Assembly: GCF_030817495.1 (NCBI RefSeq)
Contig: NZ_JAUSZK010000001.1
Span: 434,001 to 498,000, forward strand
Reading direction: 5' to 3'
Origin: Streptomyces sp. V3I7
GTDB taxonomy: Bacteria > Actinomycetota > Actinomycetes > Streptomycetales > Streptomycetaceae
DNA length: 64,000 nucleotides
Part shown: positions 43,201 through 50,931 of the stretch, piece by piece
Numbering within the stretch: position 1 is the first letter of the stretch
Layout of the letters: the number at the start of each line of letters is the position of its first letter
Made by a program: the position numbers and the translations under genes
Notes under the pieces: model-generated
The model's input: only the letters and a program-made list of their open reading frames with translations
Databases searched by the model: none
Told to the model about the DNA's origin: nothing

Positions 43201-43874
43201 CCGGCCATCAGCACGCCGAGTCGATCGCCGAGGCACGCCGCGAGATCGTCCGCGTGGGCACGAGCCTGTTCGCCCGCGGGTACGTCCATGCCAGCGCCGG
43301 CAACATCAGCGCCCGGGTCGGCGACAGCCACCTGATCACGCCGACCGACGCCGCCCTGGGCTTCCTCGACGCCGGCCGCCTCGCGCTGGTCGATGCCGAG
43401 GGCACGCAGGTCGCGGGCGACCGGGCCAGCAAGACCCTGACGCTGCACCGGCGGATCTACGACGCCGATCCCACGGCCCGGTTCGTCCTGCACACCCACT
43501 CCACGCACCTGGTCGGGCTCACCCTGTCCGGAGTGTGGAGCCAGGACGACGTGCTGCCGCCGATCACGCCGTACTACGTGATGAAGGTCGGACACGTCCC
43601 GCTCATCCCCTACCACCGGCCCGGCGACCCGCGCGTGGCCGACCTGGTGACCGACCGCATCGCCGAACGCGCCTCGGCCGGCACACCGATCAGGGCCGTC
43701 CTGCTGGACCGGCTGGGACCCGTGGTCTGGGGTCCCGACGCGTCCGCGGCCCTCGCCGTCCTCGAGGAACTCGAGGAGACGGCACGCCTGTGGCTCCTGA
43801 CCGACCGTCGTCCCGAGCCGCTCCCCTCCCCCGCCCTCGCCGAACTGCGTGACGTCTTCGGCGCGGCGTGGTGA
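43197..43874 (+). CDS. otnC: 3-oxo-tetronate 4-phosphate decarboxylase (class II aldolase/adducin fold)
   Basis: 225 residues. The phosphate-binding segment is HASAGNISARVGDSHLITPT near residue 38. The metal-binding histidines are in VLHTHSTHLVGL near residue 100, with a third in MKVGHVPLIPYHRPGDP near 145. This is the AraD/FucA fold. OtnC decarboxylates 3-oxo-tetronate 4-phosphate to dihydroxyacetone phosphate, the end product of the pathway. The GTG at 43197 overlaps the otnK stop; the open frame further upstream is a shadow of otnK. Confidence 0.9.
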   Translation: MTGHQHAESIAEARREIVRVGTSLFARGYVHASAGNISARVGDSHLITPTDAALGFLDAGRLALVDAEGTQVAGDRASKTLTLHRRIYDADPTARFVLHTHSTHLVGLTLSGVWSQDDVLPPITPYYVMKVGHVPLIPYHRPGDPRVADLVTDRIAERASAGTPIRAVLLDRLGPVVWGPDASAALAVLEELEETARLWLLTDRRPEPLPSPALAELRDVFGAAW

Positions 43875-43876
43875 CC

Positions 43877-43926
43877 CCGCTCCACCCCGCTGGTCCGCTC
43901 CACCCCGCTGGTCCGCTCCACCCCGC
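43877..43926. repeat. 18-base tandem repeat between otnC and the transporter
   Basis: CCGCTCCACCCCGCTGGT occurs at 43877-43894 and 43895-43912, with a third partial copy at 43913-43926. It begins right after the otnC stop and is non-coding. Confidence 0.8.
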
Positions 43927-43986
43927 ACGGGAGCTTGTTCCGTCCTGTCAGTGAATCCGTCCCCGAGCCGCTCGAAGGATTCCCTC

Positions 43987-45291
43987 ATGTCCATGCCTGT
44001 GGTCGCCGCCGAAGTCGACCTCGATCGTGAGAACGCCGTCTTCCGCAAGGTCGTCCGGCGCGTCGTCCCCTTCCTGATCCTCTGTTACGTCGTCTCCTAC
44101 CTGGACCGCGTCAACGTCGGTTTCGCCAAGCTCCAGATGTCCGACGACCTCGGATTCAGCGAGGCCGCGTACGGTCTCGGCGCCGGTCTGTTCTTCATCG
44201 GCTACTTCCTCTTCGAAGTGCCCTCGAACCTGATACTCCAGCGCGTGGGCGCCCGCACCTGGATCGCCCGCATCATGATCAGCTGGGGTCTGGTGTCGGC
44301 GGCGTTCGTGTTCGTCACCAACGAGGCGACGTTCTACGCGCTCCGGTTCCTCCTCGGCGCCGCCGAGGCCGGGTTCTACCCCGGCGTGATCCTGTACTGC
44401 ACCTACTGGTTCCCCACGTACCGCCGTGCCCGGGTCATCGCGATGTTCATGTCGGCCATCCCCGTGGCGGGCATCTTCGGCAACCCGCTCTCCGGCTGGA
44501 TCCTGGACACCTTCCACAAGGTGGGCGGCTGGCAGGGCTGGCAGTGGATGTTCGTGCTGGAGGCCGTCCCCGCGCTCATCGTCGGCGTGATCACGCTGTT
44601 CTACCTGGACAACGGCGTGCGCGACGCCAAGTGGCTCTCCGACGAGGAGAAGACGGTCGTCGAGGAGGCGCTCGTCCGGGACACCCAGCACCACACGGTG
44701 CACGGGAAGGTCTGGGACGCGTTCCGTGAGCCCAAGGTGTGGCTGATGTGCTGCATCTACTTCTGCTTCGTCATGGGGCAGTACGCGCTGACGTTCTGGA
44801 TGCCCACCTTCGTGGAGTCCACCGGCATCAAGGGCAACTTCGCGATCGGTGTCCTCAGCGCCGTGCCGTTCCTCGCCGCGCTCGTCGCCATGAACCTGTT
44901 CGGCCGCTCCGCGGACAAGCGCCGCGAGCGCCGCTGGCACCTGGTGATCCCGAGCCTCATGGGCGCCGTCGGCTTCTCGCTGGCCGCCTCCTGGTCGGGC
45001 TCGACCGCGCTGTCCCTGATCGCGCTGTCCTTCGCAGCGGCCGGCGTGCTGACCTGCGCGCCGCTGTTCTGGTCGCTGCCCACCGCGTTCCTCGGCGGCA
45101 CCGCCGCCGCGGCCGGCCTCGCGGTCATCAACTCCGTGGGCAACCTGGCCGGCTTCGTCAGCCCGTACATGATCGGCGCGTTGAAGGACAGCACCGGTTC
45201 GTCGTCGATCCCGATGTACGTCCTGGCGCTCAGCCTGGTCGTCGGCGCCGCCGCCGTACTCACCACCAAGAAGGACGTCGTCAACCGCTGA
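43987..45291 (+). CDS. MFS transporter of the anion:cation symporter family (sugar-acid uptake)
   Basis: 434 residues with about 12 membrane helices. The first helix and loop ([20 protein letters not shown]), the loop [20 protein letters not shown] and the segment [20 protein letters not shown] are hallmarks of the ACS family (GudP, ExuT, phthalate and tartrate porters). It imports organic anions with H+ or Na+. Its place inside the tetronate operon makes threonate and erythronate the likely cargo. The ATG at 43987 follows AAGGATTCCCTC. Confidence 0.9.
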   Translation: MSMPVVAAEVDLDRENAVFRKVVRRVVPFLILCYVVSYLDRVNVGFAKLQMSDDLGFSEAAYGLGAGLFFIGYFLFEVPSNLILQRVGARTWIARIMISWGLVSAAFVFVTNEATFYALRFLLGAAEAGFYPGVILYCTYWFPTYRRARVIAMFMSAIPVAGIFGNPLSGWILDTFHKVGGWQGWQWMFVLEAVPALIVGVITLFYLDNGVRDAKWLSDEEKTVVEEALVRDTQHHTVHGKVWDAFREPKVWLMCCIYFCFVMGQYALTFWMPTFVESTGIKGNFAIGVLSAVPFLAALVAMNLFGRSADKRRERRWHLVIPSLMGAVGFSLAASWSGSTALSLIALSFAAAGVLTCAPLFWSLPTAFLGGTAAAAGLAVINSVGNLAGFVSPYMIGALKDSTGSSSIPMYVLALSLVVGAAAVLTTKKDVVNR

Positions 45292-45300
45292 CCGGCGTCC

Positions 45301-45336
45301 GCAGCGGGACCGGATGTGCGGATCCGGTCCCGCTGC
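45301..45336 (+). terminator. very strong hairpin inside the operon, after the transporter gene
   Basis: A 15-base arm (45301-45315) pairs perfectly with 45322-45336 across a 6-base loop. It lies between the transporter stop and the otnI start. It could be a partial terminator or an mRNA-processing/stability element that sets different levels for the two halves of the operon. Confidence 0.65.
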
Positions 45337-45361
45337 ACCCACTCAGTTCACTGGAGTCACC

Positions 45362-46165
45362 ATGCCGAGGTTCGCAGCGAACCTGTCCATGATGTACACG
45401 GAGCACCCTTTCCTCGACCGCTTCGCCGCGGCCTCGGCGGACGGCTTCGAAGCCGTCGAGTACCTCTTCCCCTACGACCACGACGCCGCCGAGCTGCGCC
45501 GTCGCCTCGACGACCACGGCCTGCGGCAGGTGCTCTTCAACGCGCCGCCCGGGGACTGGGATGCCGGTGAGCGGGGCATCGCCTCGCTGCCCGGCCGCGA
45601 GAGCGAACTGCGCTCCGGCATCGAGAAGGCGCTGGAGTACGCCGCGGCCCTGGACTGCCCGCGCGTCCACGTGATGGCCGGGCTGGTCGAGCCGGACGCG
45701 ACGCCCGAGCAGCGGGCCCGGCACCGCGAGACCTACGCGGCCAACCTCGCCTGGGCCGCCGAGCGGGCCGCCGCCGCGGGCGTCGACCTGCTCATCGAGC
45801 CCATCAACCACCGTGACATGCCGGGCTACTTCCTGAACCGGCAGGCCGAGGCCCACGCGCTGGTCCAGGAGATCGGGGCCGCGAACCTCAAGGTCCAACT
45901 CGACCTCTACCACTGCCAGATCACCGAGGGAGACCTCACCACGACCCTGCGTCGCGACGTACCGAGCGGCCGGGTCGGCCATCTGCAGATCGCGGGCGTG
46001 CCGGACCGCCACGAGCCCGACCGGGGTGAACTCGACATCCGCCATCTGTTCGGCGTGATCGACGAGTTGGGCTTCGACGGCTGGATCGGCTGCGAGTACC
46101 GCCCCATCGCCGGCACGAGCGAAGGTCTCGGCTGGCTGACCGACTACCGAGGAGTACAGGCATGA
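45362..46165 (+). CDS. otnI: 2-oxo-tetronate isomerase (hydroxypyruvate isomerase family)
   Basis: 267 residues, a xylose-isomerase-like TIM barrel. The start [20 protein letters not shown] and the glutamate-bearing strands [17 protein letters not shown] near residue 145 and [14 protein letters not shown] near 180 are family-typical. The last metal site is GWIGCEYRP near 242. OtnI interconverts 2-oxo- and 3-oxo-tetronate, linking the dehydrogenases to the kinase. Relatives (Hyi) isomerise hydroxypyruvate; the operon favours OtnI. Its stop overlaps the next start (ATGA). Confidence 0.9.
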   Translation: MPRFAANLSMMYTEHPFLDRFAAASADGFEAVEYLFPYDHDAAELRRRLDDHGLRQVLFNAPPGDWDAGERGIASLPGRESELRSGIEKALEYAAALDCPRVHVMAGLVEPDATPEQRARHRETYAANLAWAAERAAAAGVDLLIEPINHRDMPGYFLNRQAEAHALVQEIGAANLKVQLDLYHCQITEGDLTTTLRRDVPSGRVGHLQIAGVPDRHEPDRGELDIRHLFGVIDELGFDGWIGCEYRPIAGTSEGLGWLTDYRGVQA

Positions 46166-47208
46166 GGATCGTCATCACGGGTGGCTTCGGCTTCCTGGGC
46201 CGGCAGGTCGCCGGGCGGCTGCTTCAGACGCGGACGTTCCGTGGTGCGCCCATCGACCGGCTGGTGCTCGCCGACCGGTTCGTGCCGGACGGGTCGCCGA
46301 TGGCGAGCGACCCGCTGGTCGAGATCGTCCAGGGCGACCTGGTCGAGCGGCTCGACGAGCTGTTCGCGCAGCCGGTGGACCTGGTGATCCACCTCGCCTC
46401 CGCGGTCTCCGCCGAGTGCGAGACCGACTTCGACCTCGGCATGGGCGCCAACCTGGACACGACCCGCGCCCTGCTCGACGCGGCCCGCGCCCAGTCCGCC
46501 GCCGGCGGCCCGGTGGCGCGTGTGGTCTTCTCCAGCAGCGTCGCCGTCTACGGCTCCGACCCCGCGCTGCCGCTGCCGCCCGTGGTCAGCGAGTCGACGC
46601 TCCCCACGCCCCGCTCCAGCTACGGCGTGCAGAAGTTCGTGTGCGAGCAGCTCGTCGCCGACTACACCCGCCGCGGCTTCCTCGACGGACGCGTGGCGCG
46701 GCTGATGACCGTGTCGGTCCGTCCGGGCAAGCCGAACGCGGCCGCCTCCGGCTTCCTGTCCGGCATCGTCCGCGAGCCGCTGGCGGGTCTGCCCGCCGTC
46801 TGCCCGGTCGACCCCGCGCTGCGGGTGGCCCTGGCCTCCCCGCGCCGTACGGTCGAGGGCATCCTGCGCGTGGCCGAGCTCGACCGCGGCACCGGCCCCG
46901 GCTTCCTCGAAGGCCGGCTGCCCGTGAACCTCCCGGCCCTCACGGTGTCGGTCGCCGAGATGCTTCAGACGCTGCGCCGGGTGGCCGGTGACGCCGTCGC
47001 CGACCTGGTGACGGTCGAGCCCGATCCCGCCGTGGAGGCCATCGTCGGCTCCTGGCCCGCCGTCTTCGACAACGCGCGCGCCGCCGCGCTCGGTCTGGAG
47101 GCCGACCCGGACTTCGAGTCGGTCGTCCGGGACTACATCGCCGACCACCCCGACGCGGTCGCCGCCGCTGCCCCGCTCGCCTCGGGGCAGCCGAGCGCGG
47201 CCCGATAG
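46162..47208 (+). CDS. denD: D-erythronate dehydrogenase-like NAD-dependent epimerase-fold enzyme
   Basis: 348 residues of the extended SDR/epimerase fold. The cofactor motif is [15 protein letters not shown] near residue 8, and the YxxxK pair is in [17 protein letters not shown] near 155. [20 protein letters not shown] near 180 is typical of the DenD group. DenD oxidises D-erythronate to 2-oxo-tetronate and feeds the same OtnI/OtnK/OtnC path as LtnD. Having both dehydrogenases implies growth on both C4 acids. It overlaps otnI by 4 bases. Confidence 0.87.
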   Translation: MRIVITGGFGFLGRQVAGRLLQTRTFRGAPIDRLVLADRFVPDGSPMASDPLVEIVQGDLVERLDELFAQPVDLVIHLASAVSAECETDFDLGMGANLDTTRALLDAARAQSAAGGPVARVVFSSSVAVYGSDPALPLPPVVSESTLPTPRSSYGVQKFVCEQLVADYTRRGFLDGRVARLMTVSVRPGKPNAAASGFLSGIVREPLAGLPAVCPVDPALRVALASPRRTVEGILRVAELDRGTGPGFLEGRLPVNLPALTVSVAEMLQTLRRVAGDAVADLVTVEPDPAVEAIVGSWPAVFDNARAAALGLEADPDFESVVRDYIADHPDAVAAAAPLASGQPSAAR

Positions 47209-47218
47209 ACTGAAGACC

Positions 47219-47971
47219 ATGTTTTCCAAGGTGAGCGGTCCCGTACGGCTCACGGACCGGGTGGCCGCGATCCTCGCGGAGGAGATCGAGTCCGGACGGC
47301 TGGCCGAGGGCGACAAGCTCCCGACCGAGGTGGAGCTGGTCAAGCAGCTCGGCGTCAGCCGCACCGTCATCCGCGAGGCCGTCTCCCGGCTGCGCAACGC
47401 GGGACTCGTGGAACCCCGCCAGGGCCGGGGCGTGTTCGTGCTGCCGCGGCGCGCACGGCCGCTCGATCTGGAGGCCGAGTCCGCCGGCACCAAGTCCAAG
47501 GTGCTCCAGATCGTGGAGACCCGCTCGGCCCTGGAGGGCGAGGCGGCCGCCCTCGCGGCCGTCCGCGCCACTCCGGCCGCCCTCCTGCGCATGCGCCAGG
47601 CGCTGGACGCGATCGACGCCGCGGTCGCGTCCGGCGGCGACGGGGTGGAGGAGGACCTCGCCTTCCACCGCTCCATCGCCGAGTCGACCGGGAACGCCGT
47701 GCTGGTGTCGACGGTGCGCTACCTCGGCGAGGTCGCGCGCAGCGGCATCCGGGTCACCCGCGCCAACGAGGCGCGGCGCGACGACTTCATCGAGGCGGTC
47801 CGGCAGGAGCACCATGCCATCCTGGCCGCCGTCGAGTCCGGCGACCCCGAGGCGGCCGAGGCCGCGGCCCGCGACCACATGAAGCACGCCGCCGCCCGGC
47901 TCCAGGACGCGGACGACCGGTTCTGGACGGAGACCGAGGACGTCGACGTGAGTCTCGGTTCGACCCCCTAG
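47219..47971 (+). CDS. GntR-family (FadR/FCD) transcriptional regulator
   Basis: 250 residues. An N-terminal winged helix lies at about residues 8-75 (LTDRVAAILAEEIESGRLAE, GDKLPTEVELVKQLGVSRTV, IREAVSRLRNAGLVEPRQGR). The FCD effector domain spans ~95-235, with its metal-binding residues in EDLAFHRSIAESTGN and EHHAILAAVESGDPEAAE. This is the FadR branch, common for sugar-acid operons. It is the last gene, 10 bases after denD. It probably represses the operon through the palindrome at 40897-40911 until a tetronate intermediate accumulates. Confidence 0.92.
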   Translation: MFSKVSGPVRLTDRVAAILAEEIESGRLAEGDKLPTEVELVKQLGVSRTVIREAVSRLRNAGLVEPRQGRGVFVLPRRARPLDLEAESAGTKSKVLQIVETRSALEGEAAALAAVRATPAALLRMRQALDAIDAAVASGGDGVEEDLAFHRSIAESTGNAVLVSTVRYLGEVARSGIRVTRANEARRDDFIEAVRQEHHAILAAVESGDPEAAEAAARDHMKHAAARLQDADDRFWTETEDVDVSLGSTP

Positions 47972-47992
47972 ACGGATCAACGGCTTTGAACC

Positions 47993-48032
47993 AACGGCCT
48001 GTTGGACACCGATCGGTGCTCAACAGGCCGTT
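47993..48032. terminator. compound bidirectional terminator hairpin
   Basis: AACGGCCTGTTG (47993-48004) pairs perfectly with CAACAGGCCGTT (48021-48032). The 16-base loop itself holds a perfect 12-base palindrome, CACCGATCGGTG (48007-48018). It lies between the convergent GntR gene and the ThDP-enzyme gene and can end transcripts from both sides. Confidence 0.8.
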
Positions 48033-48045
48033 CGCGCATCACGGG

Positions 48046-49687
48046 TCAGTGCCCGCGGAAGGCTTCCTCCAGCCACCAGGCCCCTCGGTCGGCGACCACC
48101 TTGGCGTCGATGAGCAGTGGCGCTGACCGCGGACCGGCGACCCAGTCGGCCACGGCCTTGAGGTCGGCGGGCGTGCGCACGGTCACCGTCTCGAAGCCGT
48201 AGCCGCGCCCGACCGCCGCGATGTCCGTCGGCGGGAACTCCACCGTCTGAAGCGGATGTCCGTCCGGGCCGAAGTGGTGCACCTCGGCGCCATAGGCGTC
48301 GTCGTTGTAGACCACGACCACCATCGGCAGCCCGAGCCGCCGCACCGTGTCGAGCTCCGCGGCGCCCATCAGCGCGCCGCCGTCGCCGAGCGCGGCCACC
48401 GGCAGCCGGTCCGGCCGGGCGACCGCCGCTCCGATCGCCGTGGCCAGGCCCAGGCCGATCGACTGGTACGCCTGCGTGAAGCACAAGCCGTTCTCGTCCG
48501 GCACCGACAGGTACATGCTCGGGTAGCCCATGAAGTTGCCCGAGTCGACGCCGACCACGCGCTCCGCGGGCAGGAGGTCGTCGAGCGCGATGCTCAGCGT
48601 GCGCGGGTCGATCCGCTCGCGGGTGCTCGTGTCCTCGTACGGCACCTCGCGCCACGGGACACGGGCGGCGACGGCCTCGGCGAGGCCGGCGCTCCGGTAG
48701 CCCTCGCGTGTCGCGCCGCCCCGCTCCAGCACGCGCCGCGCCGTGAGCTCCACGTCGCCCGTGACGCCCAGCGCCACCTCCCGGTGCGCGCCGAGCGCCG
48801 ACTCCTCGTCGTCGACCTGCACCACGGTGGTGTTCTCGCCGATGAGCCGGCCGTGCCGCATCGTCCACATGTTCAGCGCGCAGCCCCAACCGACGATCAT
48901 GTCCGCGCCCTGGATCAGCTCGGCCGCCAGGGGCGACGCGAACCCGCCGGAAACGTCCAGCGACCACGGGTTGCCGTGGAACAGGCCGCGCGCCACGGCC
49001 GACGTCGCGAGCAGCGCGCCGTAGCGCTCGGCGAGCGCGACGAGGGCGTCACGGGCTCCGGGCGTACGGGAGCCGCGTCCGGCGACGAAGACCGGCCGCC
49101 GGGCCTGCTCCAGCACCCGCGTCAGCACGTCCACGTCCGCGGCGGCCGGCTCGATGGCTGCCCGGGGCGAGGGCGGTGCGGCCTGCTCCAGCGCGCCCTC
49201 GGGCACGTCCATGGCCTGCACCGACAGGGGCAGGTTGAGCAGCACCGTGCGCCGTTCGTGCACGGCTCGTCGTACGGCGTCGCAGACCTGGTCCACCGCG
49301 TCCTCGGCCGACGTGATCCGCACCGGGACGGCGCCCACCGCGTGGGCCAGCGCCTCCTGGTCGACGTGGAAGTTGGACAGCGGCTCGGTCGCCTCGGGCG
49401 CCAGCACCAGGAGCGGGGTACGGCTCTTGGCCGCCTCCGTGATGCCGGTGAGGGCGTTGGTCAGACCGGGCCCCTGGTGGACGCTCACCGCGGCGACCGT
49501 GCCGCTCGTGCGGCGCGTACGCGTCGGCCATCGTCGCCGCGCCGCCCTCGTGGCGTGCGGCGACGAACCGCGAGCCCGCCGCGACCATCGCGTTGGTCAG
49601 ATGGAAGTTGCCCGAGCCGACCACGCCGAAGACCTGGTCGACCCCGGCCGCGGCCAGCGCGCGTCCGACGGCCTCCGCGACCTTCAT
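48046..49687 (-). pseudogene. thiamine-diphosphate-dependent decarboxylase/synthase, interrupted by a one-base frameshift
   Basis: The first frame (start 49687) gives MKVAEAVGRALAAAGVDQVF, then HLTNAMVAAGSRFVAARHEG with the cofactor-activating Glu, and GGAATMADAYA. The rest lies in the next frame: VSVHQGPGLTNALTGITEAA to the end, including the ThDP-Mg motif GDGGALMGAAEL...YNDDAYG. Deleting one G at 49512-49513 restores about 546 residues, the usual length of acetolactate-synthase-like enzymes. It should decarboxylate a 2-oxo acid; the substrate is unknown. It overlaps the cyclase gene by 4 bases (ATGA), so the two form one unit. Both halves look fully conserved, which suggests a sequencing error. 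Confidence 0.82.
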
Positions 49688-50469
49688 GAACGCTCGACCA
49701 GGGCGAGCACGCGCGCGGGGGCGCCGGAGCCGCCGACGATGGGCAGCGGGCCCGCGATGACGACGCTGCCGGTCGGCGGGAGCTGGGCGAGGTTCCGCAG
49801 CTGGGTCAGTCCGTACTTGTCGCTGCCCATCAGGTAGGAGTGGCAGGGGAAGGCCGGTTCGAAGGTGAAGGCCTGTCCGGCGTCGGTGCCCACCGTCTCG
49901 ACGCCGAGTCCCCTCACCGGCGACTCCTGGGACACCCAGCGGGCGCACTCCGGGGACAGACCCGGGGCGTGTGAGCCGGTGTCGTCGGCGTTCAGGAACT
50001 CCTCCTGCCCGTGCGAGCGGGCGTCCCAGCCGGTGCGCAGCAGCAGCCAGCCACCGTCGGGCAGCGGGCCGTTCTCGGCCTCCCAGGCCTTGATGTGCTC
50101 GACCTCGACGAGGAAGTCGGGGTCCTCGGCGGCCTCGGCGCTGAAGTCCAGCACGACCGCGGGCGCGACGAGGCGGCCGGCGGGCACGGAGGCCACGTCG
50201 GCGAGGTCCCTGCCGGTCACCCAGTGGTTGGGGGCGTCGAAGTGGGTTCCGGTGTGCTCGCCGCTGCGGAAGTTGTTCCAGTACCAGGCCGGGCCCCGGT
50301 CGTCGTACCGGCTGATCTCCTCCAGCTCGAACACGGCGGTCTGGCCGAACTCGGGCGGCAGCTGGATCACCGGGGTCGAGGACGACAGCGGGCAGGTGAG
50401 GTCGACGATCTCGATCGTCCCGTCGCGCAGCGCGGACACCAGCGAGGCGAGGACGGACGGCTCGGGCAT
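49684..50469 (-). CDS. cyclase-family (kynurenine-formamidase-like) metal hydrolase
   Basis: 261 residues. The family motif HTGTHFDAPNH is near residue 70 (metal-binding His and Asp). Also present are VDLTCPLSSSTPVIQLPPEF near residue 21 and LLLRTGWDARS near 145. Members hydrolyse amides, imides or cyclic esters (formylkynurenine, isatin, cyclic imides). ATG 50469 follows AGGAGG by 4 bases. It is translationally coupled to the ThDP enzyme, so both likely act on one substrate series. Confidence 0.87.
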   Translation of the reverse strand: MPEPSVLASLVSALRDGTIEIVDLTCPLSSSTPVIQLPPEFGQTAVFELEEISRYDDRGPAWYWNNFRSGEHTGTHFDAPNHWVTGRDLADVASVPAGRLVAPAVVLDFSAEAAEDPDFLVEVEHIKAWEAENGPLPDGGWLLLRTGWDARSHGQEEFLNADDTGSHAPGLSPECARWVSQESPVRGLGVETVGTDAGQAFTFEPAFPCHSYLMGSDKYGLTQLRNLAQLPPTGSVVIAGPLPIVGGSGAPARVLALVERS

Positions 50470-50582
50470 GGGGCCTCCTGAGACGGTGCGGAGCTGACAG
50501 CATGGCAGCCTCAGGTGACACTTGGTCAGAGGTATGCGGAGCAGGACCACGTAGGCATACGCACGCCCGGTGCGGAGGCGGC

Positions 50583-50738
50583 TCAGGGGCGGCGGACGGC
50601 CTCCAGGTACACCTGGCACAGCTCGTCGCCGACTCCGCATCTGTGGGGCTGGCACTCCAGGCACTTCTCCACGTGCTCCACGTACTCCTTGTACGTGGTC
50701 TCCGCGTCCGGCGAAGTGGAGTCCAGGATCTCGGACAT
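50583..50738 (-). CDS. 51-residue cysteine-rich small protein
   Basis: The start at 50738 has GGGGAGA 6 bases upstream. The chain is acidic, then ends in a cluster KCLECQPHRCGVGDELCQVY, that is C-x2-C-x4-C-x6-C plus a His, suited to binding zinc or forming disulfides. There is no signal peptide. It lies between the cyclase gene and the LuxR-type regulator on the same strand. I do not recognise a family; a zinc-knuckle or anti-sigma-like role is only a possibility. Confidence 0.65.
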   Translation of the reverse strand: MSEILDSTSPDAETTYKEYVEHVEKCLECQPHRCGVGDELCQVYLEAVRRP

Positions 50739-50931
50739 GTCGAGTCTCCCCGTGGTGCGCGCGGTTGAGCAGGACGTGCCGCCGACGGCCCGGACCGGAA
50801 CGGGACGCGGGCATCGGGCGGGACGTCCACCAGCCTGACGGGTCGGGCCGGGATCGTACGGCCGTCCCGGCGAAGGTCGGTATGCGGAAACCCCGGATTC
50901 CGCATACGTACGGGGCAACCCCGGCACGCGG

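Noticed and set aside
43849..43986. An upstream extension of the MFS transporter frame back to 43849
   Set aside because: It would overlap otnC and translate the 18-base tandem repeat. The ATG at 43987 has a suitable upstream purine-rich site and gives the family-typical N-terminus.
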